DNA of 64,000 nucleotides from Thalassotalea loyana (lineage in GTDB: Bacteria; Pseudomonadota; Gammaproteobacteria; Enterobacterales; Alteromonadaceae). This document shows, piece after piece, positions 54,801-63,988 of this stretch. Position 1 is the stretch's first letter. Each line of letters starts with the position of its first letter. Under the pieces are notes generated by a model. That model made no database searches, was not told the DNA's origin, and was given only the letters and a program-made list of their open reading frames with translations. A program made the translations under genes and the position numbers. Where the stretch lies: NCBI RefSeq assembly GCF_030161435.1, contig NZ_BSSV01000005.1, forward strand, positions 265,911-329,910, written 5' to 3'.

Positions 54801-55067
54801 GTTACGACATGGCACGAAGAAAAAAAGCAGCTTGAGTTAGCTTTGTCTCAAGAAGATTTTGACCAAGTGTATGCCGTGACTCATAAATTAAAGGGTAGTC
54901 TGCGTTACCTTGCTGTTAATGTTTTAGATGATCAAGTTAGTGATATCGAAAAATATACTAGAGCTCAGAATCTGCAGGAATTAGCTCCCGCAGTAGCCCG
55001 CTTAGTCTTGTCATTAGCACAATTAGCGAATGAGATTCAAAACTGGCTAAATCAGGAGCAGCAATAG
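51816..55067 (+). CDS. BvgS-like unorthodox hybrid sensor histidine kinase
   Basis: 1083 residues. Order: signal/anchor, two periplasmic solute-binding (SBP_bac_3-like) domains (about 40-250 and 260-500), one helix (about 515-535), a short coiled coil, HisKA with His near 580 (MSHEIRTPMNGV), HATPase (VVDSGIGIAPEH, GTGLGLSIC), a receiver with Asp near 877 (IISDCHMPVMDG) and a C-terminal HPt with His near 1023 (AVTHKLKGS). This is the full phosphorelay layout of BvgS/EvgS kinases. The partner response regulator is not nearby. The binding domains suggest sensing of small polar molecules. It ends four bases from the convergent chemoreceptor. Confidence 0.9.
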   Translation: MANTMLDKLFYHTKMLVLVLFVAIINLPLSYAKDTEQPPLRIALPDETSLAIHSAGKFEQLVNLMQEYWQVWSIDNQRAVEFIRVPSDRSFQALQNGEVDVVAISVAREFPDTLFSIPYAKYHQRIFRRLDADDTSQIVMAIHSPENRILASMTPAVRRTYYTSIDRLLDNYQNYNAIYSVQPWEVEKALQDHGIDDVFYMSENDTPDIYFRAAFRQSDEALALSVNDDLRKVNKLQAKLWTDKYIVKGENRFLLTLGDYDLTLSEQEKRFVLYHPHLAFPSAPEGFPPYLITDSFNHIGATGFTIDLLRILTEKLGVTFEPVYVGSLEIGRQAIKSGELDFYHMHLNDSVRYPELKFSNTLINTSLSLITRDDYILNNHISSLKNETIGVVSGFVSTDELIKRLPEAKFKHYLSLTETFNALEAGEINAFVEPSLSASYFIKQKGYAHFTIQPFHGFLDDIPMSFATVPDNADLILLFNRGLSAIDSERYEEINAKWNTIAFSEGDIYQQVSSIYQKAGYILLTIFFMSVLMTVFYLHQLRLRKAAQNEAEAALEVAEKARSAAEQSGIAKTSFLARMSHEIRTPMNGVFGMAEALRYTKLNKHQSELLNTLTNSADNLLSILNDVLDFSKMDAGKLTLESVPVNLVELANNVVNAFTPLAQQKGLRLRLNADNKLSTMYMLDPTRLTQVLNNLVSNALKFTEFGYVDVNISLEKREHVDGSQYDSIYFSVVDSGIGIAPEHQNLLFSPFIQADSAVTRRFGGTGLGLSICQEIVNAMGGKISTASKEGKGSTFFFTIAMKCIDIAQPASVKPSQSPTTFPDFSAINVLLVEDNLVNIKVLSAQLERLGIYPDIAYNGEEGLAMHHANQYDLIISDCHMPVMDGFELARTLSSLLTSKPFWLIAVTADALADTAQKCLDAGFDDYMTKPCPQDEITQKMQRAYQALTEQKTGVERQKVESVAEEGRDTELFDANCLIARNNNDKVLTHHICQLFVTTWHEEKKQLELALSQEDFDQVYAVTHKLKGSLRYLAVNVLDDQVSDIEKYTRAQNLQELAPAVARLVLSLAQLANEIQNWLNQEQQ

Positions 55068-55071
55068 AAAT

Positions 55072-56958
55072 TTATACTTTAAATTTACTAACCAGTTTAT
55101 TTAGACTTACAAATTCAGACTGCAGTAGATCACATGCTTGAGCCGTTTGTTTAAGTGATGTGACACCTTGGCCATTGAGTTCCATCATGTTGTGAACATC
55201 TTGGTCTATTGTCTGAATCATATCAACCTGTTGCTTAGTTGCTGAAGCAACCGCTTGGTTTTCATCATCAACTTGAGTAAGTGCATTGATGATTTCTTGC
55301 ATTTGGGCGTCTGCTTGATTTGCTAGCTCAACGCTAGATGCGCTGTTTTGCTGACTTTCTTGCATTGTGCCAACGACCGAAGATGTACCTTCTTGAAGGT
55401 TTTCTATCAAGCTTTCAATCTCTTGTGTTGACTCTTGAGTGAGTTGTGCAAGTTGTCGCACCTCATCCGCAACGACGGCAAATCCTCGTCCCATTTCACC
55501 AGCGCGGGCAGCTTCAATCGCGGCATTTAGCGCAAGCAAGTTGGTTTGAGAGCTAATCCCTTTGATAACATCTAATATTTTTCCAATATTTTCAGCTTCA
55601 ACACTAAGCTTTTCAATTTTCTGACTCGAATCGCTAATATTGTTTGTTAGCTGCTCGATAGCAGTAATGTTGTTAGACAGTGCGTCAACACCTGACTGAG
55701 ATCTATCGTGCATCTGAGAGGTGAGCGTAGACGCGTTTTGTGCATTGCTTGAGATCTCAGTGACTGAGCCATTTAACTGAGTTACAGCTGTTGCAATATG
55801 CTCACCGCCAAGTAGTTGTTGTTGAGCTAATTCGATGCCGTATTTAGAGCTTTGGCGAACTTGGTCTATTTGTTCGTCAAGGGCGCTAGCTGCTTCATGT
55901 GTTTGCTTCATTGACTGATGAATCGTATCAATGAAGTGATTAAAGTAATGGGAGAGTTGGCCAATCTCATCGTGGCTGCGAACTTCAAGGCGTTGCGTTA
56001 AATCACCATCTCCTTCAGAAATGCGTTTAATGGCTTTAGTTAAGCCATGAATCGGTTTGAGTAGTTGACCTAGCAACAGTTTAAGTAAAACAATCGTAAT
56101 GATGACCGAGATTAAGCCAAATACGATTGCGCTGGTTTTTGCTTGTGATAAGGGTTGAAAAGCCTTTTCTTTATCAAGCACGACGCCTAAATACCAAGTA
56201 ACAGATTCAATCCCTTTTATTTGAATAAAGGAGACAATACGCTCACCGTCTTCTAGCTCAATTAGTTCAGACGTTAACGCTGGTGTAGTGCCAAATATTT
56301 TTGAGAAATGTTGGTCGACCATTTTTTGATTCGGATGACTCAACACTTTGCCGTCTTGCGTCATCAAAAATGCATGGCCAAGTTCTAGAAAATCAAGTGA
56401 GTTTATAATGCTAGCTATTTCACCTAGCAAAATGTCACCACCTGCAACGCCTAAGAATTGCCCTCTATCCTGCACGGGTGCGATAGCAGAAATCAATAAT
56501 TCATTGGTGGTTACGTCAATATAGGGTTCAGTAAAAGAAGGTTTGGCTTGTTGCTTAGCTTGAGTGTACCAAGGGCGCTTTCTAGGGTCGAAATCTGCAG
56601 GTAAGACAATGGACTTGTCATCCAGAATAAATTGCCCCGTTTGCTCGATGGCAACATAGCTATTCTTAAAATCACCTGCCACATCTGCCATGACAGCCGT
56701 TCTTTCTAAAAACAGTTGCTCTTGGCTCGTGCTCGCACTGCTAGCAAGTGACTCAACGATAGCAAGCTTACCATTAAGCCAGTTGGCAATATTCAAAGAC
56801 ACAGAATCTGAAATTTCACTGATAGCTCGGGTTAAATTGGTCTTTGTATCTTCTTTGACAGAGAGGTAGTGGTTGGTTGTCGATATTGTTAACGCAAGAA
56901 TGAGCAAACTTGCCGCGACAATAATGATTTTATGGGCAAACTTCAGCTTATCAATCAT
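55072..56958 (-). CDS. Methyl-accepting chemotaxis protein
   Basis: 628 residues. Two membrane helices (about 11-28 and 280-302) flank a dCache-type sensor with [15 protein letters not shown] and GVAGGDILL, the signature of amino-acid or other small-ligand sensors. A HAMP domain (about 303-355) and the signalling domain with the conserved tip [20 protein letters not shown] follow. It steers flagellar motility; no C-terminal pentapeptide tether is visible. Confidence 0.92.
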   Translation of the reverse strand: MIDKLKFAHKIIIVAASLLILALTISTTNHYLSVKEDTKTNLTRAISEISDSVSLNIANWLNGKLAIVESLASSASTSQEQLFLERTAVMADVAGDFKNSYVAIEQTGQFILDDKSIVLPADFDPRKRPWYTQAKQQAKPSFTEPYIDVTTNELLISAIAPVQDRGQFLGVAGGDILLGEIASIINSLDFLELGHAFLMTQDGKVLSHPNQKMVDQHFSKIFGTTPALTSELIELEDGERIVSFIQIKGIESVTWYLGVVLDKEKAFQPLSQAKTSAIVFGLISVIITIVLLKLLLGQLLKPIHGLTKAIKRISEGDGDLTQRLEVRSHDEIGQLSHYFNHFIDTIHQSMKQTHEAASALDEQIDQVRQSSKYGIELAQQQLLGGEHIATAVTQLNGSVTEISSNAQNASTLTSQMHDRSQSGVDALSNNITAIEQLTNNISDSSQKIEKLSVEAENIGKILDVIKGISSQTNLLALNAAIEAARAGEMGRGFAVVADEVRQLAQLTQESTQEIESLIENLQEGTSSVVGTMQESQQNSASSVELANQADAQMQEIINALTQVDDENQAVASATKQQVDMIQTIDQDVHNMMELNGQGVTSLKQTAQACDLLQSEFVSLNKLVSKFKV

Positions 56959-57113
56959 GGATATTTACTACCTTTTTATGCAGGCTTTTTTTACTTATTA
57001 TGACTTTAGCTTAACATGTCAGATGCGCTACGCAAATCGTCAATTTTAAGTATTTATTGAGCTAATGAATCTCTTTGTTAAGCCCGTCCTACATCTGTTA
57101 AAGTAAAGCATCA

Positions 57114-58913
57114 ATGTTGAAAATTAATAAGTCTATGACCGTAATTCATTACCAAATAACACCTGAAAACCCAAATAGTCATCTATTCGGCGTAAAAATC
57201 GATATCGTAACTCAGCCGGATAACACTTATACCTTATCATTGCCTGCTTGGTTACCGGGTAGTTACATGATCAGAGATTTTGCTAAAAACATAATTAACT
57301 TATCTGCGTCGGATACTGCAGGAAGCCTTATTGATCTTGAACGAAAAGACAAGCAAACGTGGCAATTCACGGCGCAATCTAACCACGTTCAGATTCGTTA
57401 CCAAGTGTTTGCATTTGATTTATCTGTGCGCACTGCTTATTTAGATAGCCAGCGAGGTTTCTTTAATGGTAGCTCGACCTTTTTAGCCGTAGAGGAATTA
57501 GCCGGCCACGAGTGTCGACTAACGATTGAACAAGGTATTAACAATAACTGGCGAGTGGCAACAGGATTACCTCGTAGCCACGAAACAGACCTATATCAAT
57601 TTGGCGATTATATCGCACAAGACTACCAACAGCTTATTGATTGCCCTGTGGCGCTTGGTGACTTTGATGTAACCGAGTTCTCTGTTTGTGGTATTCCTCA
57701 TTTTTTAGTGTTTACAAGTGAGCATTATGGCGATCGAGCGCGCATGGTGAAAGACATTAGCAAGCTTTGCCAGCACCACATAGACATGTTTGGCGAAGCA
57801 CCTTTTAGCGAATACTGGTTCATAACTCATTTACAAGCCAACGGCTTCGGTGGATTGGAGCATAAAAACTCTACGGTGCTGCAGGCTGGTCGATTTGACT
57901 TACCAAACCCAGAAATGGGAGAAGAGTTGAGTGACAGCTATAAAACCTTTTTAAGTTTATGCTCACATGAGTATTTTCATGCATGGAATGTATGTCGTTT
58001 GAAGCCAAGAGAGTTTATTCCGTATGACTTGGCGCAAGAGGTATATACCGAGCAACTATGGGCTTATGAAGGCATTACCTCTTACTATGATGATTTGTCA
58101 TTGCAACGCACTAGTATTGTCAGTGCGGACGATTACCTAGCTATGTTGAGTAAAACCGCCACTCGCGTATATCGTGGCCCTGGGGAGTTTAAACAGAGTA
58201 TTGTCGAGTCGAGTTTTTTTACTTGGACTAAGTTTTACCAACAGGGACCTGATGCGCCAAACAATATTGTCAGTTATTACACCAAAGGGTCGTTGTTTGC
58301 ACTTTGGTTAGATTTAACAATTAGAGACAAATCAAACGGATTGGCGAGCTTAGATGATTTAATGAGAGCTATGTGGCAACAGTTTGGTAAAAACGAGAAA
58401 GGCACGATAACGAATGATTATCTGACTGTTTTCAATCAGCTTTGCGGTGAAGATATGTCCTCTGATTTTTATGCGCGCCTAAATGCGAAATCACCTTATG
58501 AGCTTACCTCGGAATTGGCGCAAGTTGGCGTGTCGTTTGAGCGGGCTAAATTTGCAAAGTTAAATAGCTTAGATACCTGTGTTACGTCAGATATAAAACC
58601 TTATTTTGGTGCGATGTACACCGCACTTCCTACTGGCTTAAAGATAACATCGGTAATAGAGAACTCCCCAGCGGCAAATGCTGGCATTGCGGTTAATGAT
58701 ATTTTAATTGCAGTACAAAATATGAAAGTTACAGAAGCTAGTTTCGCAAAGTTACTTGGACACATGCCTTTGGGGAGCGCGCTAACGTGCCACTATTTTA
58801 GAGATGACCAACTGCTTACAGGTCAGCTAGTAGTTGCTGATTCGCCGCTTGCGGGCGTCAAGCTTTCGGTAGTCGAGCCAGAGCGCATAGGAGCATGGTT
58901 AGCAACTGAGTAA
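57114..58913 (+). CDS. M61-family metallopeptidase with PDZ domain
   Basis: 599 residues. HEYFHAWN (first His near 285) is the zinc site, in LCSHEYFHAWNVCRLKP, with a downstream Glu in WAYEGITSYYDD. The N-terminal beta domain carries LPAWLPGSYMIRDFAKNI, and a C-terminal PDZ-like domain spans about 495-580. These are glycyl aminopeptidase-type M61 enzymes. No signal peptide is seen, so it is probably cytoplasmic. Start is ATG 57114, or 57135. Confidence 0.88.
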   Translation: MLKINKSMTVIHYQITPENPNSHLFGVKIDIVTQPDNTYTLSLPAWLPGSYMIRDFAKNIINLSASDTAGSLIDLERKDKQTWQFTAQSNHVQIRYQVFAFDLSVRTAYLDSQRGFFNGSSTFLAVEELAGHECRLTIEQGINNNWRVATGLPRSHETDLYQFGDYIAQDYQQLIDCPVALGDFDVTEFSVCGIPHFLVFTSEHYGDRARMVKDISKLCQHHIDMFGEAPFSEYWFITHLQANGFGGLEHKNSTVLQAGRFDLPNPEMGEELSDSYKTFLSLCSHEYFHAWNVCRLKPREFIPYDLAQEVYTEQLWAYEGITSYYDDLSLQRTSIVSADDYLAMLSKTATRVYRGPGEFKQSIVESSFFTWTKFYQQGPDAPNNIVSYYTKGSLFALWLDLTIRDKSNGLASLDDLMRAMWQQFGKNEKGTITNDYLTVFNQLCGEDMSSDFYARLNAKSPYELTSELAQVGVSFERAKFAKLNSLDTCVTSDIKPYFGAMYTALPTGLKITSVIENSPAANAGIAVNDILIAVQNMKVTEASFAKLLGHMPLGSALTCHYFRDDQLLTGQLVVADSPLAGVKLSVVEPERIGAWLATE

Positions 58914-58944
58914 ATGACTGTATGGTTTGATTTACAGCTGTAGC

Positions 58945-58977
58945 AAAAGCATGACGTTATCTCGTCATGCTTTTTTT
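58945..58977 (+). terminator. Terminator after the M61 peptidase gene
   Basis: GCATGACG, loop TTATCT and CGTCATGC with AAAA before and seven T after. Confidence 0.9.
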
Positions 58978-59048
58978 ATTAATTAATAGCTCAACGCCAA
59001 CGAGTTATGATAAAAATTGCCGTACAAACAGGTAAAGAAAGATAAGAA

Positions 59049-59582
59049 ATGATGATTGATATTAAACGCATCCACCATGTGGCTTACCGTTGTAAAGACG
59101 CAAAAGAAACTGTCGATTGGTACAAAGAAATGCTCAATATGGAGTTAACGGTAGCGATTGCTGAGAATGAAGTACCTTCAACTAAAGAACCAGATCCATA
59201 TATGCACATCTTCTTGGATTCAGGTATGGGTAATGTATTAGCGTTTTTTGAAATTCCTAATTCACCTGACATGGGTCGTGATCAAAATACGCCAATTTGG
59301 GTGCAACATATTGCACTGGAAGTGGAAAGTGTTGACGCACTTGTTTCAGCCAAAGAAGACCTAGAGAGTAAAGGTGTTGAAGTGCTTGGTCCGGTAAATC
59401 ATGGCGTATTTAAGTCTATTTATTTCTTTGATCCTAATGGTCATCGTTTAGAATTGGCGGCAAATACAGGTACACCAGAGCAGATGGCGGAACTTAAAAG
59501 AGTCGCACCATTAATGATTGAAGAGTGGGCGGAAACGAAAGTTGCACCTTCACACGCTGCTTGGTTACATGAGCAAGACTAA
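59049..59582 (+). CDS. VOC-family (glyoxalase/dioxygenase-like) protein
   Basis: 177 residues in two beta-alpha-beta-beta-beta modules. IKRIHHVAYRCKD holds the first metal His, IWVQHIALEVES the second, and FFDPNGHRLELAA the Glu. This pattern fits metal-dependent glyoxalase or extradiol dioxygenase-like members of the superfamily. The substrate is unknown. It stands alone, with a terminator before it and the CsrB-like RNA after it. Confidence 0.82.
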   Translation: MMIDIKRIHHVAYRCKDAKETVDWYKEMLNMELTVAIAENEVPSTKEPDPYMHIFLDSGMGNVLAFFEIPNSPDMGRDQNTPIWVQHIALEVESVDALVSAKEDLESKGVEVLGPVNHGVFKSIYFFDPNGHRLELAANTGTPEQMAELKRVAPLMIEEWAETKVAPSHAAWLHEQD

Positions 59583-59789
59583 TATTTTTGAATATTAATT
59601 TAGGTTTTAAGCTTGTTTAGTTATTACGGCTGATAGCGTTGTCAGAGTTGAATGAAAAATGAGTAGATTATTTTTCATTCAAAAACAAGTAGATATTGAT
59701 AAAATGTTAAAAAATGTAAATTTTTTGTCATATATTGCTTGCTGTATAAAAAATTATCAGTAAAGTATTAACCAGCTAGACGCTAGCTA
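59583..59789. other. Intergenic region upstream of the CsrB-like RNA
   Basis: About 200 very AT-rich bases with no gene. TTGTCA (59725) and TTGCTG (59739) are possible -35 elements for the RNA, but spacing to a -10 is unclear. I looked for a GacA/UvrY-type palindrome (TGTAAG-N6-CTTACA) and found no good match. Confidence 0.4.
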
Positions 59790-60108
59790 ACTAAAAACAC
59801 GGAAGATATTTTAGCAATGGAAGCAAGATATTAACTGAAGTAGATGTATACCAAACATGGATGGTTTACTCGATATTCAGGATAGAATTTTTCCGGTCCA
59901 GGAGGGCTTGAAGGGAACTAATAAGAAAGTGTTAGGATGACCGAAAACAATAAAAGCTTGTACGGAAAGTAATAATAAAAACAGGAAATGTCAGAAAGTA
60001 AACAGGGATAGTATTTATAAGGTAGGATACCACTAAGATTTTGGAGTATTTCAATTGCCGAGTGAGCAATTTTTTCCACAAAAGCGATGACTATGTCATC
60101 GCTTTTTT
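59790..60108 (+). ncRNA. csrB: CsrB/RsmZ-like regulatory RNA
   Basis: A non-coding stretch with about a dozen GGA triplets (at 59801, 59819, 59859, 59880, 59901, 59914, 59935, 59964, 59984, 60006, 60025 and 60043), several in small hairpin loops such as GGTA-GGA-TACC (60021-60031) and TAC-GGAAA-GTA (59961-59969). It ends in a strong terminator at 60081-60108. RNAs of this form bind and hold many copies of CsrA/RsmA and so free its mRNA targets. Both ends are estimated: the 5' end is uncertain by tens of bases. Confidence 0.78.
60081..60108 (+). terminator. Terminator of the CsrB-like RNA
   Basis: AAAGCGATGAC, loop TAT and GTCATCGCTTT followed by T residues. A weaker stem (AATTGC/GCAATT with TTTT) lies just upstream at 60053-60075. 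Confidence 0.9.
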
Positions 60109-60200
60109 CCTTTCTGGGATTTAATTCAACTGCCCATTTCTCACGGAATAACGTAAAATAGCCATTATTAAATAAATTTTTATCTATTGAGCGTGAAACC

Positions 60201-60767
60201 ATGACACGAAAGAAAAAGTCTAGAAAGCCAGGCCGTGGAAGCAGTGGTATTATCAAGACAGACGAAAACTCTACCTTTGATGTAGAGAAACGCATTCGCA
60301 AAAAAACGGGTAATAAGCCGGGTAGCCGTCAACAAGTCGTTGTTAACAAGCAAACAAACTCATCACAGGCGAAAAAAGATTCTCGTGTAGGCAGTAAAAA
60401 ACCAATTGCCTTGATTAAAACGCCTGAAAAGGCACCTGCTACACATAAAACGAGTAAATCGTCGCCATTACCAAAAGTTGCTGCCGTTACTGTTGCCGAA
60501 TCTGCAGATAGCAAATTGTGGCAAGAGCTGGAGCAAATTGAACAAAACCCTGATTTGTTGCGTATTGTTGAAAAAATGGACCTAGAGCAGGCATTAGAGG
60601 AGCATGAAGTCGATTTATATAACGACTTGATGGCCCGTCACGCAGAATTGAGCGACCAACTTGGTATTGATGACGAAGAACAGGACGAAATCGATGATGA
60701 TGCGCCGTTGTCTGAAGATGACCTGTGGAATAAGTTTAATGACGAAGATTACGATTTCGAGCAGTAA
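60201..60767 (+). CDS. yihI: Der GTPase-activating protein YihI
   Basis: 188 residues. A very basic N-terminus (MTRKKKSRKPGRGSSGI), a low-complexity Lys/Ser/Ala middle and an acidic C-terminus (about 120-188, many Asp/Glu) match YihI, which stimulates GTP hydrolysis by the ribosome assembly factor Der. The neighbouring DUF2489 gene and hemN recur together with yihI in related bacteria. Confidence 0.9.
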   Translation: MTRKKKSRKPGRGSSGIIKTDENSTFDVEKRIRKKTGNKPGSRQQVVVNKQTNSSQAKKDSRVGSKKPIALIKTPEKAPATHKTSKSSPLPKVAAVTVAESADSKLWQELEQIEQNPDLLRIVEKMDLEQALEEHEVDLYNDLMARHAELSDQLGIDDEEQDEIDDDAPLSEDDLWNKFNDEDYDFEQ

Positions 60768-61265
60768 ATGAATAGTACAATAACAGTAATGCTGATAGGC
60801 GCTGCATTTGCGGTCGTCTTGGGTTTATCTATTTATGCTGGCCGCTTGTTGTGGTTGTTGAAAAAGCAACGAGAAACTCAAGCTCAGCAGCAAATTGCAA
60901 AGCAAAAAGCACTCGCGGGGCATGATTCCAAAGTTTTGCAAAGTGTTTTGATCATAGTCAAAGCAATGCAGGAAGAACAATGTGACTATAGTGAAGGTTG
61001 CTGGCGATTAAGCGTGTTATTAGACTCGCTCAAGCTAAGTAGTCAGATGGAAAATGAATTTCCTGCTATATTTAATTTATATAATCAAATTAAACATTTA
61101 TCTATTTTGGATGAACGTAAGCAGATGGCTAAGCGCGATCGTATGAAGCAAGATGTTGAGCGCATGAAGATAGAAGCCGAATGTTATGATGAAATCAGTA
61201 AATCCTTGCCGTTATTACATCAATATACTTCGGAGCGATTAGCCCACTTAGCAAGCGACGTGTGA
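60768..61265 (+). CDS. DUF2489-family membrane-anchored protein
   Basis: 165 residues. One N-terminal helix (about 5-28) and a cytoplasmic helical domain with a coiled-coil Gln/Lys-rich stretch. EEQCDYSEGCWRLSVLLDSL is the family's most conserved part. The start codon directly follows the yihI stop, so translation is coupled. Function unknown. Confidence 0.82.
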   Translation: MNSTITVMLIGAAFAVVLGLSIYAGRLLWLLKKQRETQAQQQIAKQKALAGHDSKVLQSVLIIVKAMQEEQCDYSEGCWRLSVLLDSLKLSSQMENEFPAIFNLYNQIKHLSILDERKQMAKRDRMKQDVERMKIEAECYDEISKSLPLLHQYTSERLAHLASDV

Positions 61266-61291
61266 AATAGATACCTGTAATCGAGGTGGCT

Positions 61292-61612
61292 ATGACACAA
61301 GAATTAAAAGCACAATTTACTAAACGCATTGTCGAATTACAGCAACGTATTGAGTCTATTCATAATGACTTTGCCCAAGCAAACGAGAGCGATTGGGCAG
61401 AACTTGCGAGCGAGAGGGAAAACGATGAAGTACTTAATGCGTTGGAGTCGGAAGCAAAGGTAGAAATCCAACAATTAAGTAATGCAATTAATCGTATTGA
61501 GAGCGGTAACTATGGTATTTGCCAAACGTGTGGTGAAGACATAGCGCCAAGGCGATTAGAAGTGCAACCAGCCGCTATTCAATGTATTACTTGCGCGGAA
61601 AAAGTCGCGTAA
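61292..61612 (+). CDS. DksA/TraR-family zinc-finger protein
   Basis: 106 residues from ATG 61292, with GAGG five bases upstream (a GTG at 61286 is in frame). An N-terminal coiled coil is followed by a four-Cys zinc finger, CQTCGEDI ... CITCAEKVA. It is shorter than DksA (about 150 residues) and resembles the YbiI/TraR-like group that may bind the RNA polymerase secondary channel. The coiled-coil tip Asp pair needed for DksA action is not clear. Confidence 0.83.
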   Translation: MTQELKAQFTKRIVELQQRIESIHNDFAQANESDWAELASERENDEVLNALESEAKVEIQQLSNAINRIESGNYGICQTCGEDIAPRRLEVQPAAIQCITCAEKVA

Positions 61613-61624
61613 CGCCGATATGAG

Positions 61625-61656
61625 AACGCAACAAAAGTAACCTTTTGTTGCGTTTG
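61625..61656 (+). terminator. Likely terminator between the DksA-like gene and hemN
   Basis: AACGCAACAAAAG, loop TAAC and CTTTTGTTGCGTT form a perfect 13-base stem. The U-run after it is short (TTTG), so efficiency is uncertain. Confidence 0.6.
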
Positions 61657-61722
61657 ATCAACACTTTGTTTCACACATGTTTGATAAAATGTTAACACAT
61701 CAACTTGAGGTTAAATTTTATC

Positions 61723-63099
61723 ATGACAGCAAATATCAGCCACTTTTTCGATAAGGCGTTACTCGCTAAGTACAACACGAGTGGACCTCGATATACCTCA
61801 TATCCGACAGCCCTAGAGTTTAATGATAGCTTTGACGAAACCCAGCTGATCCAAGCGATTGAACAGTCAACAACGAACGAATTGTCGTTATATGTTCACA
61901 TACCTTTTTGTCATAGCCTTTGTTATTACTGTGGCTGCAATAAAATTGTGACACGTCATCAAGATAAAGCGGATGTTTATTTAGATTATTTGATTAAAGA
62001 AATTGAACATCGCGCACCACTATTTACTCAATATCACATCAGACAATTACATTTGGGTGGCGGCACACCAAGCTTTCTTACTGATGCACAATTGACAAGA
62101 TTGATCTCAACACTAAAAGAACGCTTTGCGTTTATTGAACACGCTGAATTAAGTATTGAGATTGATCCAAGAGAAATTGAAGTTTCAAAAATTGATGAGC
62201 TAAAAGCACTTGGTTTCAACCGAATCAGTATCGGTGTTCAAGATATTGACAGCAAAGTACAAGAAGCGATTAATCGTGTCCAATCGACTGAGTTTATTGG
62301 GCAACTTATTGCTCGTGCAAAGGCACTAGCGTTTGATTCAGTCAATGTTGATTTAATTTATGGTTTACCACATCAAACGGAAGAAACATTTGCAAAAACT
62401 CTAGCGCAAGTCAAAGCGTTTGATGTTGATAGAATATCGTTATTTAGCTATGCACATTTGCCGAGTCGATTTGCGGCGCAACGTAAGCTTAGAGACGAAT
62501 GGTTACCTAATGCCGATGCCAAGTTGTCATTAATGCGACAAGCTATTGAAACATTAACTGGCTATGGTTACGAGTTTATTGGCATGGATCATTTTGCCAA
62601 GCCTTCAGACGAGCTTGCGATGGCACAAAAGCTCGGGAGACTACATCGCAATTTCCAAGGTTATACAACGAAAGGCGAGTGTGATTTATTAGGTTTAGGT
62701 GTATCGTCAATTAGTGCTATAGGAAATAGCTTTAGTCAGAATATTAAAGACTTAACACCATATTACCAAGCGATTGATGAGCAAGATCATGCGTTAGAGA
62801 AGGGGATCGCTTTATCAAAAGACGATTTAATTCGCGGTGACGTAATTCGTGAGCTCATGTGTAATTTGTTTTTAGATAAACAGTCAATCGAATCAAAGCA
62901 CAACATTGTTTTTGATGAATATTTTGCGCAAGAGCTTGTTTCGCTGCAGACCTTTATTGACGACGGGTTAGTTGATAATGCTGAAACGACCATCATGGTC
63001 TCACCACGTGCTCGCTTATTAATTCGAAATATTTGCATGAGCTTTGACGCGTATATGAAGCGCCATTTAAATCAACAACGTTTTTCACGTGTAATATAA
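61723..63099 (+). CDS. hemN: Oxygen-independent coproporphyrinogen III oxidase
   Basis: 458 residues from ATG 61723, close to the 457 of E. coli HemN; a TTG at 61705 is also in frame. The radical SAM motif C-x3-C-x2-C is in HIPFCHSLCYYCGCN (Cys63, 67, 70, plus 72), with the GGGTP motif in LHLGGGTPSF. It makes protoporphyrinogen without oxygen. It has a separate promoter region after the hairpin at 61625. Confidence 0.96.
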   Translation: MTANISHFFDKALLAKYNTSGPRYTSYPTALEFNDSFDETQLIQAIEQSTTNELSLYVHIPFCHSLCYYCGCNKIVTRHQDKADVYLDYLIKEIEHRAPLFTQYHIRQLHLGGGTPSFLTDAQLTRLISTLKERFAFIEHAELSIEIDPREIEVSKIDELKALGFNRISIGVQDIDSKVQEAINRVQSTEFIGQLIARAKALAFDSVNVDLIYGLPHQTEETFAKTLAQVKAFDVDRISLFSYAHLPSRFAAQRKLRDEWLPNADAKLSLMRQAIETLTGYGYEFIGMDHFAKPSDELAMAQKLGRLHRNFQGYTTKGECDLLGLGVSSISAIGNSFSQNIKDLTPYYQAIDEQDHALEKGIALSKDDLIRGDVIRELMCNLFLDKQSIESKHNIVFDEYFAQELVSLQTFIDDGLVDNAETTIMVSPRARLLIRNICMSFDAYMKRHLNQQRFSRVI

Positions 63100-63173
63100 A
63101 GCGAATATGCTAGGTGGTTTTAGAACAGTATTAGTCTACTGAATGTCTAAAATCACTATCTATCAATTGAACA

Positions 63174-63695
63174 TCACAACTGACCGAGCGTGAATGTTAT
63201 GTTATCGCTTGAAAGCACGAGTGCAGACTCATCATCATTCACCTGTGCTTCTTCAACCCATTGATAATAGACATTTCGGTGCACAATCGCCTGTAAATTT
63301 CGGCGCACTGTCACAATGAGGTTTTCATCATGGTCAATTTCTAATGGATGCGTTGCGCCTAATACAAAAGTGTCATCGAGATTAGTGGAGACCACCATGG
63401 ATGATTTTGATTCATCCTGCCATTGCCATTGTGTAATGAGAAAAGGGTAGTGCTCAACGGTAATTTTTATTTTCTCAACAGGTGTAACAAGAAAATAATC
63501 GTTACCTTCTCTTTTAATCACCGAAGCAAATAACTTTACCATATTCATGCGCTTAAACGGTGTTCCGTTGTAAAACCACGTACCATCTTGTTTGATAACT
63601 AAATCAATTTCACCGCAATAATCTGGATTCCATGATTCCACAGGCGGTGCTTTGGTTTGGTCTTTTAACTGACTTAAGAGGCTTTCTAATGACAT
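63174..63695 (-). CDS. DUF1285-family protein
   Basis: 173 residues. The N-terminal PPVESWNPDYCGEIDLVIKQ and GTWFYNGTPFKRMNMVKLFASVIKRE (residues about 39-64) are diagnostic of DUF1285. No signal peptide. The function of the family is not established. It converges with hemN, 74 bases away. Confidence 0.85.
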   Translation of the reverse strand: MSLESLLSQLKDQTKAPPVESWNPDYCGEIDLVIKQDGTWFYNGTPFKRMNMVKLFASVIKREGNDYFLVTPVEKIKITVEHYPFLITQWQWQDESKSSMVVSTNLDDTFVLGATHPLEIDHDENLIVTVRRNLQAIVHRNVYYQWVEEAQVNDDESALVLSSDNITFTLGQL

Positions 63696-63845
63696 AGGCG
63701 TTAAAGTTGTTGAGCTACTCGTCCTGAGTATTATTCATAAGTGAGAAATTGTATATGACGGATTAAATAATTTTCGGTCATTCTATTAAATTTGTTCTAA
63801 TCTTGATCACTTAGGGGTTTTAATAAAACTAATTGAATTTTTGTC

Positions 63846-63884
63846 TTGATCTTATCGAGTTAACTCTTTAAAATCCGCGTCCTA
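63846..63884 (+). promoter_or_regulatory. Stable-RNA-type promoter for tRNA-His
   Basis: TTGATC (63846-63851), 17 bases, then TAAAAT (63869-63874), followed by a GC-rich CCGCGTCC discriminator. That discriminator is typical of promoters under stringent control. Confidence 0.65.
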
Positions 63885-63912
63885 ACTTAATCAAGTTAGT
63901 CAAACCTTTGTG

Positions 63913-63988
63913 GTGGCTATAGCTCAGTTGGTAGAGCCCCGGATTGTGATTCCGGTTGTCGTGGGTTCAAGTCCCATTAGCCACCCCA
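63913..63988 (+). tRNA. tRNA-His (anticodon GTG)
   Basis: Acceptor GTGGCTA pairs with TAGCCAC, the anticodon loop TTGTGAT gives GTG, the T arm is GTGGG-TTCAAGT-CCCAT, and CCA is encoded. A G directly before (63912) fits the extra 5' G of tRNA-His. Confidence 0.96.

Noticed and set aside
59918..60301. 127-codon leftward frame across the CsrB-like RNA and the yihI start
   Set aside because: It overlaps a structured RNA, its terminator and a recognised gene, and has no family features.
61655..61722. Possible FNR box before hemN
   Set aside because: TTGAT and ATCAA half-sites are present, but the spacing is far from the four bases FNR needs.
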